This document shows, one piece after another, positions 1 through 9,444 of a DNA stretch of 37,520 nt. Every line of letters begins with the position of its first letter. Positions within the stretch are counted from its first letter, which is position 1. The stretch lies in contig JAGGNC010000085.1 in NCBI GenBank assembly GCA_017886405.1, positions 1 to 37,520 on the forward strand, written 5' to 3'. The position numbers and the translations under genes were made by a program. The notes beneath the pieces are model-generated. The model saw nothing but the letters and a program-made list of their open reading frames with translations, was not told the origin of the DNA and made no database searches. The stretch is from Pseudomonas sp. (GTDB lineage: Bacteria > Pseudomonadota > Gammaproteobacteria > Pseudomonadales > Pseudomonadaceae).

Positions 1-650
1 TGGCACCGGTGTTAACACCGGTCAACGACTTTATCCTGCGTTACCGCTGGCAAGCCTTCCTCCTGCTGGGGCTGATCGCCACCTACCGCATGTCGGACAC
101 GGTAATGGGCGTGATGGCCAATGTCTTCTATATCGACCAAGGCTTTACCAAGGATCAGATCGCCAGCGTCAGCAAGCTGTTTGGCTTGGTGATGACTCTG
201 TTGGGTGCAGGGATGGGTGGGTTACTGATCGTGCGCTTCGGCATATTACCGATTCTTTTTATCGGCGGCGCAGCGTCGGCGGCGACCAACTTGCTGTTTA
301 TGATGCTGGTCAGCATGGGCGCAGACCTGCAAATGCTGATCGTGACTATTTCCGCCGACAATTTCAGTGCCGGCCTGGCCACTGCGGCGTTCGTCGCCTA
401 CCTGTCGAGCCTGACCAACCTGAAATTTTCCGCCACCCAGTACGCCCTACTCAGCTCAATCATGCTGTTGCTACCGCGCCTGATCGGCGGTTACTCGGGG
501 GTTATGGTGGAAAATCTCGGCTATGAGCAATTCTTTATTATCACCGCTCTACTGGGCGTACCGACCCTTGTTCTAATCGTCCTGCAATGGCGACGCGAAC
601 AGGCACTGCAAAAGGATGTCCGCGGAGGAGCCCCAACCGAGCAAGAATAA
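1..650 (+). CDS. ampG: AmpG-like muropeptide MFS permease, C-terminal part (5' end lies outside window)
   Basis: Reading frame is open to the window edge. Multi-TM protein with MFS/AmpG-like text (VMGVMANVFYIDQGFTKDQIASVSKLFG, SADNFSAGLATAAFVAYLSSLTNLKFSATQYALLSS). Position next to mscS/yajQ fits Pseudomonas gene order. Confidence 0.85.
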   Translation, partial: APVLTPVNDFILRYRWQAFLLLGLIATYRMSDTVMGVMANVFYIDQGFTKDQIASVSKLFGLVMTLLGAGMGGLLIVRFGILPILFIGGAASAATNLLFMMLVSMGADLQMLIVTISADNFSAGLATAAFVAYLSSLTNLKFSATQYALLSSIMLLLPRLIGGYSGVMVENLGYEQFFIITALLGVPTLVLIVLQWRREQALQKDVRGGAPTEQE

Positions 651-722
651 TCCGAGAATGGTCATATCAGCCAAAATGGCGTAGGTTTTGCTGGCAGCTG
701 ATATCCATATTGAGGGCACATT

Positions 723-1448
723 ATGGCAGCAACATTCAGCACCCCAAATACCTCATCCAACTCAGCCAGCTTCGACAACTGGTGGCAGATCCAAGGTGAA
801 TGGGTCGAAGAGCCTAACGACCGCCGCGGCGGGTTCAGTGGCGTGCAGCGTATTTACAAAGACGCCACGTTGCTCTACGCCAAACGTCAAACGGGTCATA
901 TTCACCGCAGCCTGCTCCACCCTTTTGGCCGGCCAACCGTGCTGCGCGAGCAAGAAGCGCTGCTCGGGGCCCGCAAGGCAGGCGTTAAAGTCCCCGAAAT
1001 TGTTTACTGCGCGGCGCAGCGCAGCAGCGATGGCTGGCGAGCATTACTCATCACCAAGGCGCTGGAAGGTTTTCAGCCGATTGATGAGTGGTATGCCAGC
1101 AAAGGCCGCGAGCAGTATGGCGAAGCACTGCATCAACAACTGCTGGTGGAGGTCGCTCACACACTGGCTCACCTTCACACTGCGCGCTGGCAACATGGCT
1201 GCATGTATATCAAGCATATTTTTGTCCGCATTAGCGGCGAAGGGCAGGCACGGGCTGCCGAAGTGGCATTGCTCGACCTGGAAAAATGCCGCCGCCGCCT
1301 GACCAGCAAGCAAGCCGCGGTACACGACATGCTGCAACTGCGACGCCATTCACCCTGGGACCAAGCTGACTGGCAAAACCTCATCAGCCACTATCAACAG
1401 GCGATGGGCCGCGACTTCAAAACGCTCTACAACGCGACTCGCCGCTAA
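723..1448 (+). CDS. Lipopolysaccharide core heptose/Kdo kinase-like protein, InaA family
   Basis: 241 aa; kinase-like motifs typical of the InaA/Kdo kinase family (LHPFGRPTVLREQEALLGARKAGVKVPEIVY, HGCMYIKHIFVRI, VALLDLEKCRRR). Confidence 0.8.
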   Translation: MAATFSTPNTSSNSASFDNWWQIQGEWVEEPNDRRGGFSGVQRIYKDATLLYAKRQTGHIHRSLLHPFGRPTVLREQEALLGARKAGVKVPEIVYCAAQRSSDGWRALLITKALEGFQPIDEWYASKGREQYGEALHQQLLVEVAHTLAHLHTARWQHGCMYIKHIFVRISGEGQARAAEVALLDLEKCRRRLTSKQAAVHDMLQLRRHSPWDQADWQNLISHYQQAMGRDFKTLYNATRR

Positions 1449-1471
1449 CACGGCGAGCGCTCAGGCAGGGC

Positions 1472-2302
1472 TTAACTGCTCTGCTGTACCAGGTGCACCA
1501 CGCGCTGTGGAAACGGAATGACAATACCGGCCTTGTCCATGCGCTCTTTGGTCTGCTCGGTGAAGCCAAAAGTGACCGGCCAAAAATCTGGCGTCGCCAC
1601 CCACACCCGCAGTGACAGGTTGACCGCACTGTCGCCCAACCCCGTCACAAACACTTCGGGCGCTGGTTCGCTGTGCACACGCGGGTCCTTGGCGATCTCC
1701 AGCAGTACGTCGCGCGCCTGCTTGATATCACTGGAGTAATCGATACCCACATTGATGTCGACACGTCGCGTGGGCTCACGCGAATAGTTGGTGATGTGGC
1801 CATTCGACAAGCTGCCATTAGGCACAATCACCACTTTGTTATCGGCGGTTTTCAGCGTGGTGTGGAAAATCTCAATGCTGTCGACACTGCCCGAGACACC
1901 TTGCGCCTCGATCCAGTCGCCGGCACGGAACGGGCGAAACAGCATGATCAATACGCCGCCGGCGAAGTTCGCCAGACTGCCTTGCAAAGCCAGGCCGATG
2001 GCCAAGCCGGCAGCACCGATTACTGCGATAAAGGAAGTGGTTTCCACCCCAATCATCGAGACCACGCTAACCAGCAGCAAAACCTTCAGCACAATGCCGA
2101 CCAGACTGCAGATAAAGCTGCCCAGGGCCCGGTCGACCTGACGCATTTCGAATAGGCGGCCAATGCTGCTGATAAGTTTGCCAACCAGCCACCAGCCGAC
2201 CAGTAAGGTGATCAAGGCCAGAGTCAGCTTGCCACTGTACTCCAGCACGACCGGCAACCCGGCTTCCGCCATTTTCACGAGTTGTTCGACGTTAAAGTCC
2301 AT
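1472..2302 (-). CDS. mscS: Small-conductance mechanosensitive channel, MscS family
   Basis: 276 aa; MscS pore/beta-domain text (AVIGAAGLAIGLALQGSLANFAGGVLIMLFRPFRAGDWIE, VPNGSLSNGHITNYSREPTRRVDINVGIDY). Confidence 0.9.
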   Translation of the reverse strand: MDFNVEQLVKMAEAGLPVVLEYSGKLTLALITLLVGWWLVGKLISSIGRLFEMRQVDRALGSFICSLVGIVLKVLLLVSVVSMIGVETTSFIAVIGAAGLAIGLALQGSLANFAGGVLIMLFRPFRAGDWIEAQGVSGSVDSIEIFHTTLKTADNKVVIVPNGSLSNGHITNYSREPTRRVDINVGIDYSSDIKQARDVLLEIAKDPRVHSEPAPEVFVTGLGDSAVNLSLRVWVATPDFWPVTFGFTEQTKERMDKAGIVIPFPQRVVHLVQQSS

Positions 2303-2323
2303 CCGCTAATCCTTGCAAAGCTT

Positions 2324-2353
2324 AAAAAAAACCGCAACGGCAAACCGTGGCGG
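2324..2353 (-). terminator. Rho-independent terminator for yajQ
   Basis: Minus strand CCGCCACGG-tttg-CCGTTGCGG (9-bp stem with one mismatch) followed directly by TTTTTTTT. The plus strand also has TTTT after the stem. Confidence 0.8.
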
Positions 2354-2412
2354 TTTTACCGCACGTGCAGCGTTGCGACGTCTGCACGACGACAAGGTTC
2401 AATACTCGCGCT

Positions 2413-2892
2413 TTAGTCGCGGAAGTTGTTGAACTGCAAGGGCATACCGAAATCCTTGCCACGCAAGGAAGCAATTGCCTCCTGCAGATCATCGCGCTTT
2501 TTCCCGGTAATGCGCACTTGCTCGCCCTGAATAGCCGCCTGGACCTTGAGCTTGCAGTCCTTGATGTGCGCGACGATCTTCTTAGCCAGCTCTTTTTCGA
2601 TGCCTTCGCGCAGCACCGCTTCCTGCTTGACGCTCTTGCCGGAGGGGTAAGCATCCTTAAATTCCAGGCACTGCACATCGATCTTGCGCTTGACCAGGCT
2701 GAGCTTAAGAATCTCGACCATCTGTTCCAATTGAAAATCCGCGTCGGCTGTCAGGTTGACAGTCAGCTCTTTCAGCTCAAAGCTACCTTTACCGCGCAGG
2801 TCATAACGACGCTCCAATTCCTTGATAGCGTTGTCGACGGCGTTGGTCACTTCATGTTTGTCCAGTTCGGACACCACGTCGAACGAGGGCAT
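2413..2892 (-). CDS. yajQ: YajQ family cyclic-di-GMP/nucleotide-binding protein
   Basis: [40 protein letters not shown] is the characteristic YajQ N-terminus; internal ATG at 2892 preferred over the 2967 ORF start. Confidence 0.93.
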   Translation of the reverse strand: MPSFDVVSELDKHEVTNAVDNAIKELERRYDLRGKGSFELKELTVNLTADADFQLEQMVEILKLSLVKRKIDVQCLEFKDAYPSGKSVKQEAVLREGIEKELAKKIVAHIKDCKLKVQAAIQGEQVRITGKKRDDLQEAIASLRGKDFGMPLQFNNFRD

Positions 2893-2945
2893 GGGTTTGC
2901 TCCAAATAGTCGGCGCGCCCTGCATCATGAACGGACGCGCCTGGC

Positions 2946-2973
2946 TTGACGTTAAAAACCCAGCCATTATATA
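2946..2973 (+). promoter_or_regulatory. Putative sigma70 promoter for the response regulator gene
   Basis: TTGACG (2946-2951), 16-nt spacer, TATATA (2968-2973). Confidence 0.55.
2966..2971 (-). promoter_or_regulatory. Putative -10 element (TATAAT) for yajQ
   Basis: Consensus TATAAT on the minus strand upstream of yajQ; no clear -35 element identified. Confidence 0.4.
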
Positions 2974-3041
2974 GCGTTAGTAACAAACACTGCCCGGCGA
3001 AGTATCGGGCCCAGATGATTACCCCCTAGTGAGCCTGCCCC

Positions 3042-4007
3042 ATGCCTAATCCCCACTTGAGCATTTTGGTCGTCGATGACGCCAAATTCTCCAGCGCCAT
3101 GATCAGGCGAGCGTTGAGCCAGGCGGGCTACCAGGACCTGCGTTTTGCCAGCAGCGCTGCCGAAGCAATCAAACTGCTCGAAGAACGCCCTGCAAGTGTA
3201 TTGCTAGCCGACTGGCTAATGCCGGAGATGAACGGTCTTGAGCTGACGGAGCAGGTACGCCAGCACGACGAAATGTCCAACCACTACACCTATGTGATCC
3301 TGCTCACCGGCAAGGAAGGTGAAAACGTGTTGCACGAGGCCTTTGACAGCGGCGTCGACGATTTCATCAGCAAGGCGGTAATGAACGAGCAATTGGTGCC
3401 GCGGGTCTACGCCGCCGACCGCCTCTGCAACACCCTACAGCGCCTGCTGCAGGAAAACCGCCTACTCACCGAAAACATCTCTAGCCTGGAACAGCGCAAT
3501 CTAATCGATCCGCTCACTGGCCTGGGTAACAGCCGTTACCTGCATCAGAAGATGCTCGACAGCCTGCGTCAGGTCGAATCGCGCGGCGGCGCACTCTGCT
3601 ACCTGTTGATCGGCCTGCAAGACGAACGCGAACTGCATCAACAGCATGGCGGCAATTTCCACAACGAGCTGCTCACGGGTGCGGCCCGCCGCCTGCAACA
3701 GCTGGTACGGCCACTCGATGTGCTGGTGCGACTGGATGAAAGCCACTTCGGCCTAATCACCCTGCTCACCGACCTGCAAGAGTGCTCACCAAGCAGCTTT
3801 AAGCGCCTGCACGACGGTATCAACCTCAAGGCCTTCAAAACCAGCGAAGGCTTTATCAGCCTCAAGGCTGGGATAAGCCTGGTGGGTCTTGACGTCAAAG
3901 GTCTGCCTTGCACGCCTGAGCAGATTATCAGCCACGCGGAAAAACTCCTGCCGGAATCACACACCAGCGGCCGGGTAACCGCCATGCGCCTACCTCATGC
4001 AAACTAG
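3042..4007 (+). CDS. Response regulator with receiver domain and degenerate GGDEF domain
   Basis: Receiver: ILVVDDAKFSSAMIRRAL, VLLADWLMPEMNGLEL, VILLTG, DDFISKAV. GGDEF-like domain beginning DPLTGLGNSRYL with the signature replaced by DESHF. Confidence 0.9.
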   Translation: MPNPHLSILVVDDAKFSSAMIRRALSQAGYQDLRFASSAAEAIKLLEERPASVLLADWLMPEMNGLELTEQVRQHDEMSNHYTYVILLTGKEGENVLHEAFDSGVDDFISKAVMNEQLVPRVYAADRLCNTLQRLLQENRLLTENISSLEQRNLIDPLTGLGNSRYLHQKMLDSLRQVESRGGALCYLLIGLQDERELHQQHGGNFHNELLTGAARRLQQLVRPLDVLVRLDESHFGLITLLTDLQECSPSSFKRLHDGINLKAFKTSEGFISLKAGISLVGLDVKGLPCTPEQIISHAEKLLPESHTSGRVTAMRLPHAN

Positions 4008-4928
<921 letters not shown>

Positions 4929-4974
4929 GGCACGCGTTAACCTGCCCGCACCTTCACTACCGATCCTCCTCACC

Positions 4975-6993
4975 ATGCTCCTGCGTCAGCGCATTGAAAA
5001 CCTACCCGTCGGCCGCAAGCTGCTGGTTGCCCTGCTGGCTTTGCTGGCCACCGAACTGCTGGTGGCTAACCTGGCGTTTATCAGCGCGGCCTACTGGATA
5101 TCCCAAGGAAGCGTGGCCCCTCAGGCACTGCATACCCTCGGCCGGCTGATTGCCAGTCCCGCGCTGAGCGAGGAAGCGCTGATGTCACCCACCGCGGCCC
5201 AAGCCTTGCTCAAACGCCTGGATGACTACGCACCGGTGCGCGCGGCAGTGATCTATGACGCGAATGGCCTAAACCTGGCGCAACTGCAGCGCGGCGCCAA
5301 ACTACAGCTGCCGCAGCGCGTTGAAGAAGTCGAGTCTTGGCGCCACGGCGAGTTTCGCATCAACCAGCTGTTCGAGTTGCCGCAAACCACGGGTAACTCC
5401 GGCCATCTGCTGCTAGTAGCCTCCAGTGAGCTGCCCGTGATTTTCTACACCGGCACCCTGACCGCTAGCTTAGCCATTCTCGCCATCAGCGTAGTGCTCT
5501 GGCTGATTGTTTCGCGCCAGGTGAGCCGCCTGATCACCCGACCTATTCGCCGCCTGGAGGAGCTCTCACGTCAGGTCACTCGCGAGGAGAACTACGCCCT
5601 GCGCGCCCACCGCGGTAACCACGACGAGATTGGCAGCCTGGCCGAGGCCTTCAATACCATGCTGATGCGCATCGAAGCCCGTGAGCAGCAACTCAAGCGT
5701 GCTCGCGACGACGCCCAGGATGCCTTCGACCATGCCCGCAACCTGGCCGAGGAGGCCCGCGATTCCAACCGCAAGCTGGAACTGGAAGTGCAGGTGCGCA
5801 GCAAGATCGAGAAGAAGCTCACCGGATTTCAGAACTACCTCAACAGCATCATCGACTCCATGCCCTCGGCATTGATCGCCCTCGACGAGCAGCTCTACGT
5901 CACCCAATGGAACCAGGAAGCCAGCGCACTATCGGGCACCCGCCTGGAAGAGGCGCTGAATCAACCGATATTCCTCGCCTTCCCACCACTCAAACCATTT
6001 TTCACGCAGATCAAACGCAGTGTCGAGAAGCACAAGGTAGAGAAGGTCGAGCGGGTCACCTGGCACCTGGGCGAGGAGCCACACCACTACGCGCTGACGT
6101 TCTACCCGTTGATGGGCGGCAGCGGGCGCGGCGCGGTGATTCGTATTGACGACATCACCCAGCGTCTGAACCTGGAAGAGATGATGGTGCAATCGGAAAA
6201 AATGCTTTCGGTTGGCGGCTTGGCCGCCGGCATGGCCCACGAGATCAATAATCCGCTCGGGGCCATTTTGCATAACGTGCAGAACATTCGCCGTCGGCTA
6301 TCGCCCGAGCTGCAAAAAAATCGTCCGCAAGCCGAGCAGTTTGGCGTCTGCCTCGACGCCATCGATAGCTACCTGCAGGCTCGGGAAATTCCGCAATTGC
6401 TCGACGGTATTCAACAGGCCGGCACCCGCGCGGCGAATATCGTCAGCCACATGCTTAATTTCAGCCGCATGAGCAACCGCCAGCTGACCCCTTGTCAGCT
6501 ACCGGCCTTAATCGACCAGGCCCTGGAGATCGCCAGCAACGACTTCGACCTCACGGAAAGTTTCGACTTCAAAAGCCTGCAGATAGTGCGCGACTTCGAC
6601 CCAGAACTGGGCGCGGTTCCAGGCACTGCCAACGAGCTGGAGCAGGTGCTGCTCAATTTGCTGAAAAATGCCGCCCAATCGATCCACCAACGCGAAGACG
6701 ACACGCCCGGAAAAATCACCTTGCGCACCAAACGCACTGGCCACTGGGCCGAGATCCAGGTGCAAGACAACGGCCTCGGCATGTCCGAACGGGTGCGCAA
6801 GCGCATCTTTGAGCCGTTCTTCACCACTAAGGAAGTCGGCCAAGGCACCGGGCTCGGCCTGTCGGTTTCCTACTTCATCATCACCAACAACCACAAAGGG
6901 CAGATGGAAGTGCAGTCCAAAGCAAATCTGGGCACCTGCTTCACCCTGCGTTTACCGTTGGCCACCACTACCCCCCACGACACAGGTCTCTGA
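4975..6993 (+). CDS. Membrane sensor histidine kinase (TM-HAMP-PAS-HisKA-HATPase)
   Basis: HAMP region (RLITRPIRRLEELSRQVTREENY...DEIGSLAEAFNTML), PAS-like segment, H-box AAGMAHEINNPLGAI, N-box LLNLLKNAAQSI, G-boxes DNGLGM and GQGTGLGLSVSYFII. Confidence 0.93.
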   Translation: MLLRQRIENLPVGRKLLVALLALLATELLVANLAFISAAYWISQGSVAPQALHTLGRLIASPALSEEALMSPTAAQALLKRLDDYAPVRAAVIYDANGLNLAQLQRGAKLQLPQRVEEVESWRHGEFRINQLFELPQTTGNSGHLLLVASSELPVIFYTGTLTASLAILAISVVLWLIVSRQVSRLITRPIRRLEELSRQVTREENYALRAHRGNHDEIGSLAEAFNTMLMRIEAREQQLKRARDDAQDAFDHARNLAEEARDSNRKLELEVQVRSKIEKKLTGFQNYLNSIIDSMPSALIALDEQLYVTQWNQEASALSGTRLEEALNQPIFLAFPPLKPFFTQIKRSVEKHKVEKVERVTWHLGEEPHHYALTFYPLMGGSGRGAVIRIDDITQRLNLEEMMVQSEKMLSVGGLAAGMAHEINNPLGAILHNVQNIRRRLSPELQKNRPQAEQFGVCLDAIDSYLQAREIPQLLDGIQQAGTRAANIVSHMLNFSRMSNRQLTPCQLPALIDQALEIASNDFDLTESFDFKSLQIVRDFDPELGAVPGTANELEQVLLNLLKNAAQSIHQREDDTPGKITLRTKRTGHWAEIQVQDNGLGMSERVRKRIFEPFFTTKEVGQGTGLGLSVSYFIITNNHKGQMEVQSKANLGTCFTLRLPLATTTPHDTGL

Positions 6994-6995
6994 AT

Positions 6996-7580
6996 ATGGG
7001 TTACCGACTCTCGAAGATTTACACCCGCACCGGTGACACCGGCGAAACCGGCCTGGCCGATGGCCGCCGCGTGACCAAGGACCACCCGCGAATAGAGGCC
7101 ATGGGCGAGGTGGACACGCTCAATAGCCACATTGGCCTGTTGCTGGCCGATCTTGCGGAGCACGCGACCGGGTGCCCGGGACTGTCCGAAATCATCGACG
7201 TACTTGCGCCCTGCCAGCACCGCCTGTTCGACCTCGGCGGTGAACTGGCGATGCCCGATTACCAGGCACTGCAGGCCCCGGAAATCGAAAAACTGGAAGC
7301 CGCCATCGACCGCTGGAATGAGGAAGTCGGCCCGCTGGAAAACTTTATCCTACCCGGCGGCTCGCGCCTGATCGCCCAAGCACACATGTGCCGCAGCCTG
7401 GCACGCAGCGCAGAGCGCCGTTGCCAGCACCTGAATGCCGTGGAGCCGATTCGCAGCGTCGGCCTGGCCTACGTCAACCGCCTATCAGACCTGCTGTTTG
7501 TTGCCGCCCGGATCATCGCCAAGCGTCAGCAGATTGATGAAGTACTCTGGCAGGCCGCCGCCAAACAACCACAACCCTAG
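6996..7580 (+). CDS. Cob(I)yrinic acid a,c-diamide adenosyltransferase, PduO type
   Basis: Signature KIYTRTGDTGETGLADGRRVTKDHPRIEAMGEVDTLNSHIG; RSLARSAERRC; NRLSDLLFVAAR. Confidence 0.92.
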   Translation: MGYRLSKIYTRTGDTGETGLADGRRVTKDHPRIEAMGEVDTLNSHIGLLLADLAEHATGCPGLSEIIDVLAPCQHRLFDLGGELAMPDYQALQAPEIEKLEAAIDRWNEEVGPLENFILPGGSRLIAQAHMCRSLARSAERRCQHLNAVEPIRSVGLAYVNRLSDLLFVAARIIAKRQQIDEVLWQAAAKQPQP

Positions 7581-8440
7581 AGCAGACTGAGCCGGCTCTC
7601 AAACCTGCGCCGCTCGCCGGTGAGGGGATCGATAAATGCCAGGCCGCGAGCCAGTAACTTCAGTGGTTTGCTGTAGTCATCAGGGGCATCCGGCGTATCC
7701 GTGACCTCGGGGTAGAAGGGGTCATTAAGAATCGGCGCGCCTAAAGCAGCCAAGTGCACGCGCAATTGATGTTTTTTGCCTGTCACCGGGAAGAGCCGAT
7801 ACAGCCAGTGCTCGCCAAGGCGCTGAGCGACTTCGATGCGCGTTTCGGTGTTGGCCTGCCCGGTGACTTCCTGCATGCGAAAGAACGGCTCAGCGGTGTC
7901 CAGCCGCGTTGCCCGCAGCAGCGGAAACGTCAGGTCCGGCAAGGCGGGAGCCAGAGCCTCGTAGCATTTTTCCATCAAGCGCTCACGGAACAATGCCTGG
8001 TACTGACCACGGCTCTGGCGGTTGGTGGAAAACAGCACCAGGCCGGCGGTATGCCGATCAATCCGGTGCAACGGCACCAGATCAGCATTATCCAGGCGTT
8101 TGGCCAGCCGTGCTTGCAGGGTCTGCTCGACATACTCTCCGGCCGGCATCACCGGCAGAAAATGCGGCTTATCAGCCACCAATATGTGCTCATCGACATG
8201 CAGCACGCGTTCTTCGAAGGGAATCGGCGTCTCTGCCGGCACCTCGCGAAAGTAATGCACCTTGAGCCCTTCGCGATAAGCCGCATGCATCGTCATCGGC
8301 TGGCCGTGTGCGTCCAACACCCGGCCACGGGCCATGCGCTCCTGCCACACCGCCGGGGCAATCGCTGGGAAATGCGCACACAAGCATTCGAACACCGTGG
8401 CCCAGTTACCACGGGGTAAATGCAGGGTGCTGGGGCGCAT
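7577..8440 (-). CDS. RluA-family pseudouridine synthase
   Basis: Catalytic motif LVPLHRIDRHTAGLVLFS, GKKHQLRVHLAALGAPILNDPFYPE. Start uncertain: ATG at 8440, 8470 or 8473. Confidence 0.88.
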   Translation of the reverse strand: MRPSTLHLPRGNWATVFECLCAHFPAIAPAVWQERMARGRVLDAHGQPMTMHAAYREGLKVHYFREVPAETPIPFEERVLHVDEHILVADKPHFLPVMPAGEYVEQTLQARLAKRLDNADLVPLHRIDRHTAGLVLFSTNRQSRGQYQALFRERLMEKCYEALAPALPDLTFPLLRATRLDTAEPFFRMQEVTGQANTETRIEVAQRLGEHWLYRLFPVTGKKHQLRVHLAALGAPILNDPFYPEVTDTPDAPDDYSKPLKLLARGLAFIDPLTGERRRFESRLSLL

Positions 8441-8502
8441 ATTGGAGGGGGAGCGGGCTTCAACGGGCATCAACAGACTCGATCAATAGGCAGATAAAGA
8501 AC

Positions 8503-9444
8503 TCACTCAGGCCAGAACGCGCGAATACCGGCAACACCCTGGGCACCGACCTGCCAAGCCCGCTCAACGTCGGCTGGGGTGACACCGCCCAATAGATAGG
8601 CTGGCTGGTTGAAGTGCAACAGCAGCTCGGCCACCTGCGGCCAACCCAGTGGCTGCGCATCGGGATGGGTCTGCGTGACCTGCACCGGAGACAGGGTGAT
8701 GAAATCCACGCCCATCTGTGTCGCCAGCGCCAACTCATCTGCCGAATGGCACGAGGCTGCCAACCAGCGCTCATGCGGAAACGGCCGACCGCCGGCGCTC
8801 AACTCGCGCAACTGCTGCGCCGTCAGGTGCCAACCGGCAGCGGGAAAGTCGCCCAGCCACTCCAGCGGCCCTTTGAGCATCAATTGCGCCTTGCCGGCAC
8901 AGAGGCCAAGAGCATCCACGGCGATGTCTCGATACTGCGCATCGAACATCGCCGGCGCGCGTAATTGCAGCAAGCGGATACCGCTCTTCAACGCCGCTTG
9001 GATACCACGCAACAACTCAGGGCCACTCAACCCTTCAGGGGTGATCAGGTAGCGCTCTGGCAAGCGCGCGGCCGCGACAATCGGCCGATTGGCTGCGGGA
9101 AAGTCATGTTCAGCCAACTGCCGCGGGCTGACCCACGCCAGCGGTTGGCCTTCGGCACCATGGGGCTCGCCACTGAACGCCGACACCTCCCAGACATCCA
9201 GCAGTATCTGTTTATCCGGGTAATCGTGACGCACCTGAATCAAGGGCCGAGCGGCGCTAGGGCAAATCCCTACCTCTTCCTCCAACTCCCGCGCCAGGGC
9301 CGCCTGTACGCTCTCGCCGGCCTCGACCTTGCCGCCGGGAAACTCCCACAGACCACCCTGATGCTGATCAGCGGCACGCTTGGCGATCAAAATCTGACCA
9401 TCCTCACCACGAATCACTGCCGCGGCTACATGAATACGTTTCAC
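8503..9444 (-). CDS. Nudix (MutT-like) hydrolase fused to thiamine-phosphate-synthase-like (ThiE/TenI) domain
   Basis: Nudix box GGKVEAGESVQAALARELEEEVGI. C-terminal TIM-barrel text (SGIRLLQLRAP, GWHLTAQQL, VDFITLSPVQVTQTHPDAQPLGW, YLLGGVTPADVERAWQVGAQGVAGI). GTG start (VKRIHVAAAVIRG) overlaps the upstream GST stop. Confidence 0.88.
   Translation of the reverse strand: MKRIHVAAAVIRGEDGQILIAKRAADQHQGGLWEFPGGKVEAGESVQAALARELEEEVGICPSAARPLIQVRHDYPDKQILLDVWEVSAFSGEPHGAEGQPLAWVSPRQLAEHDFPAANRPIVAAARLPERYLITPEGLSGPELLRGIQAALKSGIRLLQLRAPAMFDAQYRDIAVDALGLCAGKAQLMLKGPLEWLGDFPAAGWHLTAQQLRELSAGGRPFPHERWLAASCHSADELALATQMGVDFITLSPVQVTQTHPDAQPLGWPQVAELLLHFNQPAYLLGGVTPADVERAWQVGAQGVAGIRAFWPE

Noticed and set aside
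688-1302. 204-aa plus-strand ORF overlapping the InaA-like gene
   Set aside because: Alternative frame of 723-1448, which has clear kinase-family motifs.
8190-8387. 65-aa minus-strand ORF
   Set aside because: Out-of-frame ORF inside the RluA-family gene; no support.
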